From the NCBI GenBank assembly GCA_964017195.1, contig OZ024892.1, forward strand, positions 6,838,366 through 6,902,365: a stretch of 64,000 bases of DNA, given 5' to 3'. Shown here piece after piece: positions 13,236 through 25,664 of the stretch. The DNA comes from Siderastrea radians. Taxonomy: Eukaryota; Cnidaria; Anthozoa; Scleractinia; Rhizangiidae. How positions within the stretch are numbered: position 1 is the first letter of the stretch; the number at the start of each line of letters is the position of its first letter. Under the pieces are notes generated by a model, which searched no databases, was not told where the DNA came from, and saw only the letters and a program-made list of their open reading frames with translations. Position numbers and translations under genes: made by a program.

Positions 13236-14221
13236 CAGGGCCGTAGCCAGACTTTCAGAACAGCCGAGGCAAGTGACGCAAGCGCCAAAGGTGAGAGCTT
13301 CGAGGGGGGTCTGGGCGCATGCCCCCCCAGAAAATGTTAAAATCTACTCTCTTTGAAGTGCTATTTTCAGCATGTTTTCATGAGATTTTTCTTCAAAATT
13401 CAATGTCGTTCCAGAGCATAAAGGAAAGATTTTTTTGTTCTTTCAACATTTTTTATACTCACTTTTAGGGCGTGCATATGACTGGCATCAAGTAGATAGA
13501 TATCCCGAATTTCACATTGCTCTTATACACCGCCATCCCCACCTTCCCGCTCCCTCGCTAGCAATGGCTGGTTTCCTATTTCTAACTCATGCAAATACCG
13601 TGCTGCTTCAAGATTATCAAATTCAGTTCCACCTGCGAACTATAGAACTCTACTGTGGCCTGGGAGAAAACTTCATCTCCTAAACTCACCAGTAAACAGC
13701 ACGGATGTTCTAAAGAAAGACCTTTTACGAAAACTCCGTTCGGTGAAAAACTTTGAGCCAGCCAAAGAGCTCTTTTAGTAGCCATCACAAAAGTGAAATT
13801 CTTGACCAGCACCAGCTTTGTAATCTTATATTTTAACTTATGAATTCCTTTGACCATATATGCAGTTTTTAGCGGCAATACATATCAAAAAGTGTGAGAA
13901 TGTAGCTTAAGAAAACATGGGCACTGATTCTTTAAAAGGTTTGAGGTTTGTAAGCCATGATTCTTTGGATGAGCTGTCTGTGGATTAGGGTCGATTAGCT
14001 GCCTATGAATGTGGATTACGATACAAATGAAGCTGATAGCCGGAATAAAAACCACTTGAGTCTTTTCAAAGCCTTTTTCGTACACCTTACTCGGGATAAT
14101 CTTTTCTCACCCAGCTGCAAATGCTTTCTAGGGATTATTTTTCGAACAGTATTTTTTTATTTTGGCGTAAAACTTAGACGAGGCAAGTGCCTCGTCTTGC
14201 CTCCTGCTAGCTACGGCCCTG
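13236..14221. mobile_element. non-autonomous DNA transposon, CAGGGCCGTAGC termini
   Basis: The left end CAGGGCCGTAGCCAG and right end CTAGCTACGGCCCTG are inverted copies. GCATG lies directly outside both ends (13231-13235 and 14222-14226), fitting a 5-bp target duplication. A palindrome around GAGGCAAGTGCCTC lies just inside the right end. The 986-bp interior has no recognised transposase. Superfamily is not assigned. Confidence 0.75.
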
Positions 14222-15105
14222 GCATGCATATTCGATAAGACTTTGTTTAGCTGCAGTTATAAGGTTTGTAAGCATAACAGTGTAACTGATTAACTGAACA
14301 TGGGCATGAACTTGGTAATTTTTTCCAGATTTTTGTGCACTGTGATCGCCAGGCAAAGCAGGCTACGGTCTTTTGTCGTCTCCCGTAAAACACTATTTGT
14401 TGGCTTGTCACTTAGTTCGAGTCATCAAATTCTTAGGCAACGACTTTTTTAATCTGTGCAAAATTCTTTGAATTTATAATAACCTAGAAAATCCTATAAT
14501 GAACTAGAATTATATACAATAACTGACAAACGAAAGAACACAAGTTGCTATAACAACGTTCACAGTGTAGGTGTTAAGTGACATGTTTAGGCTAGCTTTT
14601 TAGGCCAGCTTTTTTGCCAATTTATGTGCACAACTTCCTTTATTTAAGCTGAAATCGTGGGGAAGCAGAAGCTAAGATTTGAAAAAAATTCAGAGGAACA
14701 AAATGCGGTAAGGCTCTAAATTTTTAAAGTACTTAAAGACGTGAAAGGACCTGTCCAGGGAAAGGTGTTAAGGATCGCCTGTCTTCAAGAGGTCAAAAGA
14801 AGCTTTTCGTTTCACAGAAATCATACACTGAAAACGTGCAAAATTTAGGGATTTCAGTCGGGCTGTGTGTGGCATATTGGACCTGGAGACTTAGTAACGA
14901 AAGAAACGTGAATAAACTAACAGAATGAAAAGCATTTCTTTGATTAATGCCGCGATGAAAGGAAAGGCTGGGTTGGGTGAAATAAATAAATAAGTAATAA
15001 ATAAATAATAAATAAATAATTGCAGGGCTTGAACTGATTAAGAAGAACGGAATGTGCGAGTTTGTGAAACCCAGATCTAACCAGGATACAGATGATAACG
15101 ATGGA
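14222..15105. other. intergenic spacer
   Basis: No gene or structured element was recognised between the DNA transposon and the trinucleotide microsatellites. Confidence 0.4.
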
Positions 15106-15111
15106 ATAGTA

Positions 15112-15154
<43 letters not shown>

Positions 15155-15227
15155 TGATGATGATGATGATGATGACGATGATGATGATGACAAGGATATT
15201 TAATAATATTTAACAAATAATAATAAC

Positions 15228-15264
<37 letters not shown>

Positions 15265-15292
15265 TAATAATAATAATAATAATAATAATAAT
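15106..15292. repeat. (TAA)n and (GAT)n microsatellites
   Basis: Runs of AATAAT are followed by GATGATGAT and then again AATAAT, interrupted by about 40 bp of other sequence. Confidence 0.9.
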
Positions 15293-15578
15293 TAATCTTT
15301 CCCTTCGGCATAACTATACCTCTGCTTGACGCAGGACTCTCTGGCCGTAGCCATAGCTTGCGATTAGCTTAACTAAGACTTACTGAACAATAAACGAACG
15401 GTAATCCAGGACGACGTTTAGCTATACATTGATTGGTAAGCGGACGTTTACGATTGGGAACTGTAAATGGAAGGGAAGATGAAACATTTGATCGCAGAAT
15501 CTGAATTAAGATTACACAAGTGCAATGATACTTTTTCACCGCGAGTATAAACGACATCGTATTCAGCTTGGCAGAAGT

Positions 15579-18500
15579 TCAGCCATCACACTGGTAATTG
15601 ACCAGAAGGTACTTGTAAGTGCCACGGCACGGATCTCCGCCGCCGAAAAAGGCATTAGTAGCTTGCAAATGACAGTTGACTTTGTTCTGACAAGACTGCT
15701 GAACACGAGCGAGAGAATTCCCCGCACGACAGTTAGTGTGGGCAGCAGATCCATGGGGGCAAGTTTGGCTGTCCAGCCTACCATAGTTAGCGAAAAGGAC
15801 GTTTATCTTTCCGCTGCTGCAACTTATTTGCCTTGTGCTAGACTCGCAAATTATAACTTGGGCTGTTGGATGAAAAAGAACGAACCAGCGTTATTAGCAA
15901 AATTAATCTTGTTGCTTCAAGAAAGTAAAGTTTTTTTTTACGTTCTGTCATCAGTAGAGGACTTCTTTTTAGTCTATCTGATCCATGAAATACCCTGGCT
16001 GACTCTTTTATTGTTTTTTCGTAGGGTCGGGCAAGTACCTAGCCGCCACCTTAGGCACTATGGGAAACTGGAGATAACAGGACAGACGAGGAGAAATGGG
16101 TAAGAGTCTGTCAGAACCCTACCCACCCCCCCTCCCAATTTCCTAGCTTCTTCCATGAGCCAAATAGGCCATTTTCTATCTGCATGGGCTGTGCGTAGCC
16201 TTTGATATGAAAATGAGGTTTCATTCACATGTTGATTAAGTAAATAAATAGATAAGCAAATAAATAAATGAATAAATAAATAAATAAATATCAAGGTAGG
16301 AGTCTTAAAAATGTTGGAAGGAAAAGTAAAAGGAGAAGAAAAAAAAACACGTAAAAACACACGCGTAAATTTGCCTCACGCTAAAATGGGATTGGCATGA
16401 GGAATTGCGCGGGAGAACGGGATAGGAGACAAATATTGAAGGCTGGAAAGCGAAAATGAAGTGACCTCTGCTGGATCTGTTCTGAGAGTATTCTCGATAA
16501 CTCATTAGTAGTAACCGGCGTTCCACCAATTCAAAGTTCGAACGGAGACACTCCCCTTTGTGTCGCACAACTTTGTTTCTATGGTGACTCCTCTTTCGGT
16601 CCCTCTCGTTCTTACGTTGCATTAATCGGAAGAGGGCGGTGTTTTCAATTGTTATGAAATCAACAACTTACTTATTTGGCAGTGAGCCCCCATGAATCCA
16701 GACTGACAGTTGCAAACATATCCGTTAACTTGATCGTGACAAGTTCCTCCGTTTAAGCAAGGGTGACTAGAGCATTCATCGATATCTGCAGAAAAAAAAA
16801 AAACACTCTTGGCAGTTTGGTATTGGGCGGTAATGCTTAGCTGTTGGACATGACTCCTACACCTCATCATGCTAAATAAGTCGATTAATGGAAAATAGAG
16901 TTCTCACAGGCGTAATTGTCACCTTTGAAGAGCACTGGTAATTATGATCTAGGTCCAAAAGCAAACGAACTTCCCTCCAAGTATTTCTTGGAGTAATCTT
17001 AGTATTACCCTATTCCTAATTCTACAATCTTAATCTTTCTGCCCCCTTTTTTGGAAATGATCGTAATTAAACCCTATTCAGAATCCCCCTTGCAGGGGGA
17101 GAGGTGCAGAATCTGTCCGTACGGACTTAAGACGTTTACAACGTTTTTAATATGTGAGCTTAAGGACCCACGTCAGACCTATATAATGTGCATTGCTAAG
17201 GAAGTGATAATTCACTTCCGGTAGATAACGCCAGCATTTTATTCAAGTTCATTTTACTGTTCTCTTATTGACTTTTTGGTCAATTTTAGTGATTTTGGGG
17301 GGACTGGGGGAAACTAATAACATAAAAAAAGGAAAAAAAAACCAGGTTGGTGAATCGAAGATGGCCGAAGTTTAAAAACATGATGTAATTTTCATGCCAC
17401 GTGACTTCATCAGCTCACGTTGCGGATCTCAACGAAAAGATTTGGACGAACCATCTGCTCTTTGTTATTATGGGAGTTAAGGCTGGGGGCAGTGGAATCC
17501 TTCCCTCAGGTCTGAGCTGTAGGAACAATCCTAATATTTTTCTATCCGGTTCACGCTGTCCTATTTTTAATTAATTAGAACAGCCAACGTTTTCTAATTG
17601 AATTGAAAGTTAGACTGATGGATAATAGACTACTTACTTGTTTGACATTGAGGTCCTGCGTACCCAGGCTGACAGCTACAAACATATCCATTAATTTGGT
17701 CAACACACGTCCCCCCGTTCAAACAAGGATCACTAGAACACTCGTCAATATCTGAACAGAAAAGTTTACAGAGTTAAGTTATTTAAAAAGTTCCACAAAG
17801 GCTGCGAGTTATTAGCTTGCAAAAAGCGTTTCTCTTTCAAGTTACAATTCATTTCTACTCATAACATTATTAGTCAAAGATGCTCTTTTTTCAAGACAGT
17901 TTTAGTTAGTACTTTCAATAATAACTTGTTTCTATGGTGACTCCTCTTTCGGTCCCTCTCCTTCTTACGTTGCATTAATCGGAAGAGGGCGGTGTTTTCA
18001 ATTGTTATGAAATCAACAACTTACTTATTTGGCAGTGAGCCCCCGTGAATCCAGACTGACAGTTACAAACATATCCGTTAACTTGATCGTGACAAGTTCC
18101 TCCGTTTAAGCAAGGGTGACTAGAGCATTCATCGATATCTGCAGAAAAAAACCACTCTTGGCAGTTTGGTATTGGGCTGTAATGTTTAGCTGTTGGACAT
18201 GACTCCTACACCTCATCATGCTAAATAAGTCGATTAATGGAAAATAGAGTTCTCACGGGCGTAATTGTCACTTTTGAAGAGCACTGGTAATATGATCTAG
18301 GTCCAAAAGCAAACGAACTTCCCTCCAAGTATTTCTTGGAGTAATCTTAGTATTATCCTATTCCTAATTCTATAATCTTTATATTTCTACCCCCGTTTTG
18401 GAAATGATCGTAATCAAATCCTATTCAGAATCCCCCTTGCAGGGGGAGAGGTGCAGAATCTGTCCGTACGGACTTAATACGTTTATAACGTTTTTAATAT

Positions 18501-21075
18501 GTGAGCTTAAGGACCCACGTCAGACCTATATAATGTAGGTTGCTAAGAAAGTGATTATTCACTTCCGATAGATGACGCCAGCATTTTATTCAAGTTCATT
18601 TTACTGTTCTTTTGTTGACTTTTTGGTCAATTTTAGTGCTTTGGGGAGGACTGGGGAAATAATAACATAAAAAAAGAAAAAACAAAAACCAGGTTGGTGA
18701 ATCGAAGATGGCCGAAGTTTAAAAACATGATGTTATTTTCACGTCACGTGACTTCATCAGCTCACGTTGCGGATCCCAACGAAAAGGTTTGGACGAACCA
18801 TCTGCGCTTTGTTATTATGGGAGTTAAGGCTGGGGGCAGTGGAATCCTTCCCCCAGGTCTGAGCTGTAGGAACAATCCTAGTATTTTTCTATTCCAGTTC
18901 ACGCTGTCCTATTTTTAATTAATTAGAACAGCCAACGTTTTCTAATTGAATTGAAAGTTAGACTGATGGATAATAGAATACTTACTTGTTTGACATTGAG
19001 GTCCTGCGTACCCAGGCTGACAGCTACAAACATATCCATTAATTTGGTCAACACACGTCCCTCCGTTCAAACAAGGATCACTAGAACACTCGTCAATATC
19101 TGAACAGAAAAGTTTGCAGAGTTAAGTTATTTAAAAAGTTCCACAAAGGCTGCGAGTTATTAGCTTGCAAATAGCGTTTCTCTTTCTAGTTGCAATTCAT
19201 TTCTACTCTTAACATTATTAGTCAAAGATGCTCTTTTTTCAAGACAGTTTTAGTTAGTACTTTCAATAATAACTTTTTTAATAATAAAATTGAACCATTA
19301 TGTCAAATAATGATGATTTTGTACTGGATTCCTATACGCATGGAGTTTTTGGCTTGTCAATCAGCTCAGTCTCTTGTGGGGTGCGTAACAGAATAAAGAT
19401 TTTGTTGCCATATGAGAGCGAGTTCAATACGTCCCCGCTACAGTCCTTACGCAGGTTTAATAAAATCTATGAACTCTTATAACATTATTATTATGTTTCC
19501 TCATTGTGCAGATATCATTCTCACCTATTTCACAGTGCTTTCCTTCGTACCCAGGGTTACAGTCACATTGGTACTGATTTTCACCGTAATCTGGAACACA
19601 CTTGCCATTGTTTTTACACGGAAACCTGGAGCAGGGTGTCTGAACAAAAACAGAGTATTGTGGTACTTAACGCTAATTTTCTGCAGGATTTTGAAAAAAT
19701 CCTTAGATGGTTGAAATTTTACTACAATGACCGACAAGGTGAACCGCTTATAATAATTCACTGTTTTTAGTTAAGTAGGAATCTTTCCTCTTCATTTTTA
19801 GCCTGCAAACAAACAGCAGAATCCACCGGAACAAAGTGTGAACGCCTATGGCCAAAATTAACACTCCGTATCTCGAACATGGTATAGTTAACGATTATTC
19901 ACCGAAGTGGAGGTGAATCCTAAGTTTGAGTGGCCAATCAGAGTGCACGAAAAAACACTATCCACTGGTTTGGTATATACTACTAATGATATATTGACTG
20001 AATGACAACAGAGTAAAACGAGACTTTCTGTAATAAGCTTTGTAACTTTGGATTACTTAGTCCACATCAGTGTGATCTAAACTGCAATTTTTAGAGACTA
20101 AAATGATGACACGGTCAATGAAGCGTGGGTGTCATACAGGCTATCTCTAAATAATTAAACAAAGAACTGATCATGAATTAGCTAGTGCTGTCCTGCTGGG
20201 AAGGTATCGCTACTGCCTAATAACATTCAATCATAGGGGACAACAAAAACCAAAATGAAAATGTAAAATAACAGCTTTAATGGTGTGAAAACGTACATAT
20301 GAAATCATCAATAATTTTCAAGGAAATGTAGGGGATGATGATTGACAGATAAAGATCGGTTTGCATTTATTTTTCCTAAATTTTGCGTCTCGGTGGGGAG
20401 AGAAAAACTGTCGAAATTCAGCTGCCAAGTGCACCTTCAAAATTAAGAAAAGTTGTCATTTGAATTGCGAAAAACTTGCGTAGATACGAAGATATACGTT
20501 AGGTAACGTCCAAAGTTTTACAGACGTTTGTGCAGCGGTAACCATTTCGTACGACAACCGTCTCGCAAATTTGGATTGCCCTTTGAAATTCACTAACATT
20601 CGTTAAACAAACAACTCAAGTAATTTTTAATTTTGAACTTAACAAACGTTAAGTAATGAATGGGAGTAATTATACATACCTTAATGCTATAATGATGAAA
20701 TTGCTGTGAGTTAACCAGTTGTTCAGGACGTCTATATTTATCCTCGTTCAACAATTCACAGAGGAAATTCCCACGTAAGTCAGCGGACGAGGCGACGTTA
20801 AAGGAGGTACACGGAGGAGTATTTACACAGCTTATGGCACACTCTCTGTATGTTCTCACAATGCTCGATGAACCAAGTGATACTTCAAGACGATGAAACT
20901 TGTCAACCGCAAAGTTGCCGTACGACACTTGGGTCGCTCCATGTGCCACAACCGCTCGCTTTAATCCGTTGTCGCCCTCAGTATGAAGTTCGCTTTGATT
21001 TGCCACATCTAAACGAGTTACAAGAAGGAAAACGAAGCACAAAACAGACTGTGGCATTTTTGCACCTATCTTCAT
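15579..21075 (-). CDS. secreted PAN/apple - EGF(x5) - SUEL lectin protein
   Basis: Seven exons join in phase on the minus strand: 21075-20680 (signal peptide plus PAN/apple-like Cys module), 19639-19525 (EGF), 19099-18986, 18138-18025, 17751-17638 and 16785-16672 (four 114-bp EGF exons with DIDECSS starts), and 15862-15579. The last exon encodes a SUEL/rhamnose-binding lectin-type domain: [27 protein letters not shown], then [16 protein letters not shown] and a stop. Total length is 1251 bp, exactly 416 codons plus stop. All introns have GT-AG ends. Domain order matches the smaller neighbour at 22367-24684, so this is a paralogue expanded by EGF exon duplication. Sugar binding is known for the lectin family; the biological role here (recognition or matrix) is inferred. 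Confidence 0.85.
16262..16291. repeat. (AAAT)n microsatellite
   Basis: A short run of AAATAAATAAAT inside the last intron of the lectin gene. Confidence 0.8.
16575..19290 (-). repeat. recent tandem duplication (~1.35 kb unit) of two EGF exons
   Basis: The unit starting GTTTCTATGGTGACTCCTCT at about 16575 restarts at about 17930. Exons, introns and even intronic hairpin-like sequence (CCCCCTTGCAGGGGGAG) are nearly identical between copies, with scattered substitutions and small indels. This turned two EGF exons into four. Confidence 0.9.
19640..20679. other. first intron of the EGF-lectin gene with dispersed-repeat fragment
   Basis: It contains a copy of the dispersed segment GTTAACGATTATTCACCG to GGTTTGGTATATAC (about 19885-19983), also seen near 7700, 8330 and 52540. 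No additional exon was recognised. Confidence 0.45.
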
Positions 21076-22366
21076 CTCTCGTAGACGATTCCAGTGAATT
21101 CATTTCGTCTCCTGCAAGCCCTATGAAACCTCATTTGACATTGGCATTATCTGTGGCAACAAAACGAAAACGCTAACAAACCACTGAACACAAAAGACGT
21201 ATAATGGAATTCCTAATGGTTTCCTTTTTAAAAAGCTAAGGCAGCTGTTCATAACTGTTTTCAATTTTTCATAAGTTCAATGCTTTGTCGAGTGAAGATG
21301 ACTCACAACGCGACGTCCATGAAAGTTTGACCACTTTCAGAGAATAATTTTAATAAAGCTTAACTTCGGAAAGAAACTGTCATAAATTCTTTGTATTTTA
21401 AAGCTTTTTTAGAATTGTGGTTATCTTTGAAAAAATGCGTAGTTACCCTCATTTTTCGTTTTAGATTCCAATAACCCTTGCTGAGATCTACTTTTCCCGA
21501 TAGTCATGACTTTGGCAAAAATACCTCTGTTCTTAAATGTCCGCAAAAACTAGTAGTTTAGCGTTGGTTATAACTTTTTAAATACGGTAGCACGTTCAGT
21601 AAGGGATGCCTAAGAAGGTTGCAACTGAAGTGAAGTCCTATAATAACAGTGACAAATTACTTGTTTGGCTGCCGTACAATTCATAATGCTTGCGTTCCAA
21701 GCAAGGACATCAACGTTGCGGACGAATAAACATATTCTTGGATAAGTCCGTTTCGCAATAACACAGTTTAAATGTACAATTCATCAAAGGCATAATAGTG
21801 TCAAATTAATCTACTCTGTAATCACCACATTTTTTATCTAGCATATACAAGCAATTTGAACCACAATAATGAAACATGACATGAAATTTTTCAAACTATA
21901 TGAGTGGGATGAGGGTTTGAATTGTTTCAATAAAGGCAACACTGCTTGCCTAGTAACTGTCGCCTGCCGTTTCTAAACACCGGAATTAAGTGAAGTGACA
22001 CCAGAACAAGTGAACTGGAATGATCCGAGATGGTATCAAAACGTAAGGGTATAACAACAAGAATGGACCGTTCTTTTCCTAACCGTTCCTTTCCCCTGGG
22101 TTTCATTTCAGTGTCACCGTTCCGGTACATTTTGGTCATTCCGGTTCATTGTAGTACCATTCTGTTTCACCGATTCCGTTTTATTCCGGTCCATCATTGT
22201 GGAAACGCAATAAATGTACTCAACCTTCGAATTGTGCTCATTTCTTGAGAAATCGCTCGCATTCGCACTTTTCGCAATCAGCTAAATTATCTACCGTTGT
22301 TTTTTTTACATTTTCCGGTGGTAAATGTGAAGTTTATTGGTAACTCTAGTGGCCCATCAAACCAAA
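21076..22366. other. intergenic region upstream of the EGF-lectin gene
   Basis: This is probably the promoter of the gene starting at 21075 and the 3' flank of the gene ending at 22367. No motif could be assigned; a CCGTTCC-rich stretch lies at 22070-22190. Confidence 0.4.
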
Positions 22367-24684
22367 CTAATTTGTACACTTGTATTTCACCAGCAGATAT
22401 TTGAAAATTCCAGGGCAGGGATCCATTTCGAAGAAGGCATTTCTTGGCTTCAGGTCACAACTGGTTTTACCCTGGCACTCGGCCTGCACTCGAGCGAGAG
22501 AGGACTGGGCACAACAGTCTGTTTGGATCTGGTAATCGTGACTGTGGTGAGGACATGTGTGGTTATCCAGCCTTCCAAAGTTAGCAAACGTGACTTGTAT
22601 CTTCCCTCCGGCGCTACAGGTCACATTCTTTTCCGCGTTCTCGCAGATTGTGATTGTGATTGTTAGTTCTGCGATATGAAAAGTAAAATGGAACGAGGCG
22701 TTAGATCAGTTGGGAAATAAAGGAAAGAGAGATCTAGTTATACGATTTTGGTAGTAAGACTGAATGCCCTGCTCCGCAGATTCGTCTCTGATTGCCTTTC
22801 CCTTACATATTCCGTCCTCTTTCTGTGCTCTTCGCCTTCGACCTTATCCTTCGTATAACAAACAGCCCAGGTACCAAATAGATTGCAGCAGAACAGGCTT
22901 CATTTCTAGGGTCCAGTAAATGTAGAAACCGACAAGTATGGACAGTTAAATCCTGGAGGAGATGAGGAAAGTTATAAAGCCGCTTAAAGAGAGAGTGTTC
23001 CTGGACAGACAACGAAAGCTGCAAAGCCTTGTACTGCTCATTGGCACTGGACGGGTTATTAAGTGCGCGCAAATCAACTTTAAAGTTGAAATGCAAGTCA
23101 TTACTGTAACAGTAATTTCACGGGTGCTGTTTATTACGTAACTGCGTAGATGATAATTATTTTGAGACTGGATAAAACTGCTTCTCACGTTGACCATTCA
23201 AATTAAGGCAATTAATTAGGCTGAAATTTTGCAGTGTTTTTTTTTCCAATTTTGATTTTTCCAAGTTAAGAATATTGCTGGTTTGGCACTCCTAGAAAGG
23301 GTTTAGATGACATTCAATGTCAGATGTCCCTTTTAAGGTTTTTCACTTACGTATTTCACAGAGTCCTCCTGTGTATTCTGGCAGACAAGCACAGCTGTAG
23401 TCATCTCGATCGTAGATTGGGTAACACGTTCCTCCATTTTGACATGGCCCCCTGGTGCACAGGGTCTAATAGATCGAAAATGAAGTTGACTTTTAATGAT
23501 GAGGGTGACGATGACGAATTCTTATTTCTCACAAGGCCAATTTCCAATTTCCCTTGGAAGACTGCAATACCTGATATTTAGACGAAGGGAAATTGGACCG
23601 CTTCTAATACGCTGTGATTCAATGCTGCAGAAATGTTACTTCTAGGGCTTAAAATTGGGCCGAGAAGCTCGCAGTTTACGGTGTAATCAGTCATCACATG
23701 GAATTTGATGGCTTTTTCCATTTCCATTTCGTTTGAGTGTGGTTTTCACTAGCGACACAAAAACGAGCATAGGAACAAGGATCAAAAAGTTAAAGCTTTG
23801 GATTCCTTGTGCCAAACGGTTTGTCAATGTCACTCTTTTGTTTGCGTTTGTACTTGCGACGGTCGTAAAAACCAGAGTTTGCAATGGAAAGGCAAGAACT
23901 CTAATGTGAACACAGCTCAACGGGAGCATATTAAAGGTTATAACTGGTTAAAAATTACTGATTTTCAAATAATTAAATAAGTTACTCAGTCATTTATTGA
24001 GGGGAAGCTGCCCCTCATTGAAACGTTAAGAGCCTGGATAACGGGTTTAACTGACTTTGTGTTAGAGTAATACTATTGATGGGCTGAGATGTGAATGTTT
24101 TCAAAACAACGATACACAACATCCATTACACTTCCTCCGTTTTTGAACAGCTTTTGATTCTTTTTTTTTTTTTTGGAATAACCTCATTAAAACATTAATC
24201 TTTTTAAAATTTGGTTGGGGGAACGTATGTAATCGTTATTCTTATTCTTCAAGTTTTACTGAGATGTCGGGCCAAGCATATCACCGAGATTCGCATTTTG
24301 GCGCAACAAAATGCGAGTGCATTTAATTGTTAATGATAATTAACTTACCTTGATGTTAAAATGATGAAAATCTTCGTGAGCGATAAGAATTTCGTTGTCT
24401 TTAAACATGTCACCTCTCAACAACTCGCAGGGATGCATTCCACCACCATTCTTCGCTGCCCCAAAGTTTACTGAATAACAATTTTGATTAGCCAGACATT
24501 CCAAAGTACATTCGCTTAGCTCGGATGCCTCAAAGGAGCTGACAACTAAAGACTGCAACTTTTGGAAGGGGTTGAGGACAAAATTCACATAATTCACTGC
24601 AGAATCGTCGCGTTTCAACATTTGTCCATTACATAAGTTTCGCGAAAGATATAAGAACATCAACGTGAAGTATGGTCGCTCCAT
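22367..24684 (-). CDS. secreted PAN/apple - EGF - SUEL lectin protein (complete, 3 exons)
   Basis: Three exons join in frame: 24684-24349 (phase 0 end), 23465-23351 (phase 1 end) and 22668-22367 with a TAG stop. The product is about 250 residues. It has an N-terminal hydrophobic signal, a PAN/apple-like module (CTLECLANQNC and CELL patterns), one EGF module (CTRGPCQNGGTCYP to YTGGLCEI), and a SUEL-type lectin domain (ICENAEKN, GKIQVTFANFGRLD, SLARVQAECQGKTSC, DPCPGIFKYLLVKYKC). All splice sites are GT-AG. It is the minimal form of the architecture expanded in the neighbouring 15579-21075 gene, and its 3' end lies 1.3 kb from that gene's start. Lectin-type carbohydrate binding is family knowledge; ligand and role are unknown. 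Confidence 0.88.
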
Positions 24685-25418
24685 TTGATTAGGAATATGC
24701 GCTCACTGTGCGAACTTAACGGCTCTTAGCTCGTATAAACAAGATACCGCCCGGGTTGTCAGTAACAATGTAAAGCAGGTGGCTGGTTCCTTACGTTTTA
24801 TCCACACTCACACGAATCTTCAATTCAATCCATGTTAAGGGGGCTCTCTGTTTGAATTTTTTCTGAAATGGGTTGTGTATAAGAAATGGGCAAAAAGAGG
24901 GATATTTACACACAGTCACCATTTTTTTTTCTATGACGTTTGTTAACACAGACGCAGAAAGTACATATACCGACAGTACAAAAAAATAGAAAGAAAATTA
25001 AAGGACAAAAAGGGGAAGAAGAAGGAGAAGCGACATAATTGATTGCTATATATTACAATAATATGTGAAAAAAACTGGCTATATTACAAATGAAATTTTT
25101 TCAATTAAGGAAAGGAAGCAGTTCTTTCCATTTTTTCTGGTGTGTTTCTAATGAATCTTTTTGCTTAGCTATATGGAGATAGAACTGATAGACAGACACT
25201 TTCAGTAAAGAGAGTGAAGGTTTTATATTGCGATTTCTGCATTGAAAGATTACTTCCTTACAAATAATTATAATATGATTTAACAGAAGATAATCCTCTC
25301 TAAAGAAACCAAAAATTATGTTCGTGAAAGCCAAAGGTTTCTGTGTCTGGATTACACTCAGTCACCACGCCGCAAGAACATTTCGGGCAGAACAGCAGGT
25401 GTTTTGGTGTTCATCTCT
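24685..25418. other. intergenic sequence
   Basis: No gene was recognised. AT-rich with A-tracts. Confidence 0.4.
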
Positions 25419-25450
25419 TTGGCCAGAACGTCATGGTAGCCCACATATAG

Positions 25451-25664
25451 GGCAAGAACGTCACGCTAGCCCACATATAAGGCACTAATGTGAAGGTAAG
25501 TGAGTACAAGTGAAGGGAAGTGAGTACAAATGAAGGAAAGTGAGAACAAGTGAAGGAAAGTGTGTGTTAGTGGAGGTAGGTGCGTTAATCAGTTGGTGTA
25601 TATATTCATATAGGATTGTAATGTTATTAGTGCCTTATATGTGGGCTAGCATGACGTTCTTGCC
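25451..25664. mobile_element. fold-back MITE with 39-bp arms
   Basis: The arm GGCAAGAACGTCACGCTAGC (25451-25489) is repeated inverted at 25626-25664 with one mismatch. Between them is a minisatellite-like run of AAGTGAGTACAAGTGAAGG units. A partial extra arm copy lies just upstream at 25419-25448. Confidence 0.75.

Noticed and set aside
15525..16103. 192-codon plus-strand frame
   Set aside because: It is the antisense shadow of the SUEL lectin exon at 15579-15862.
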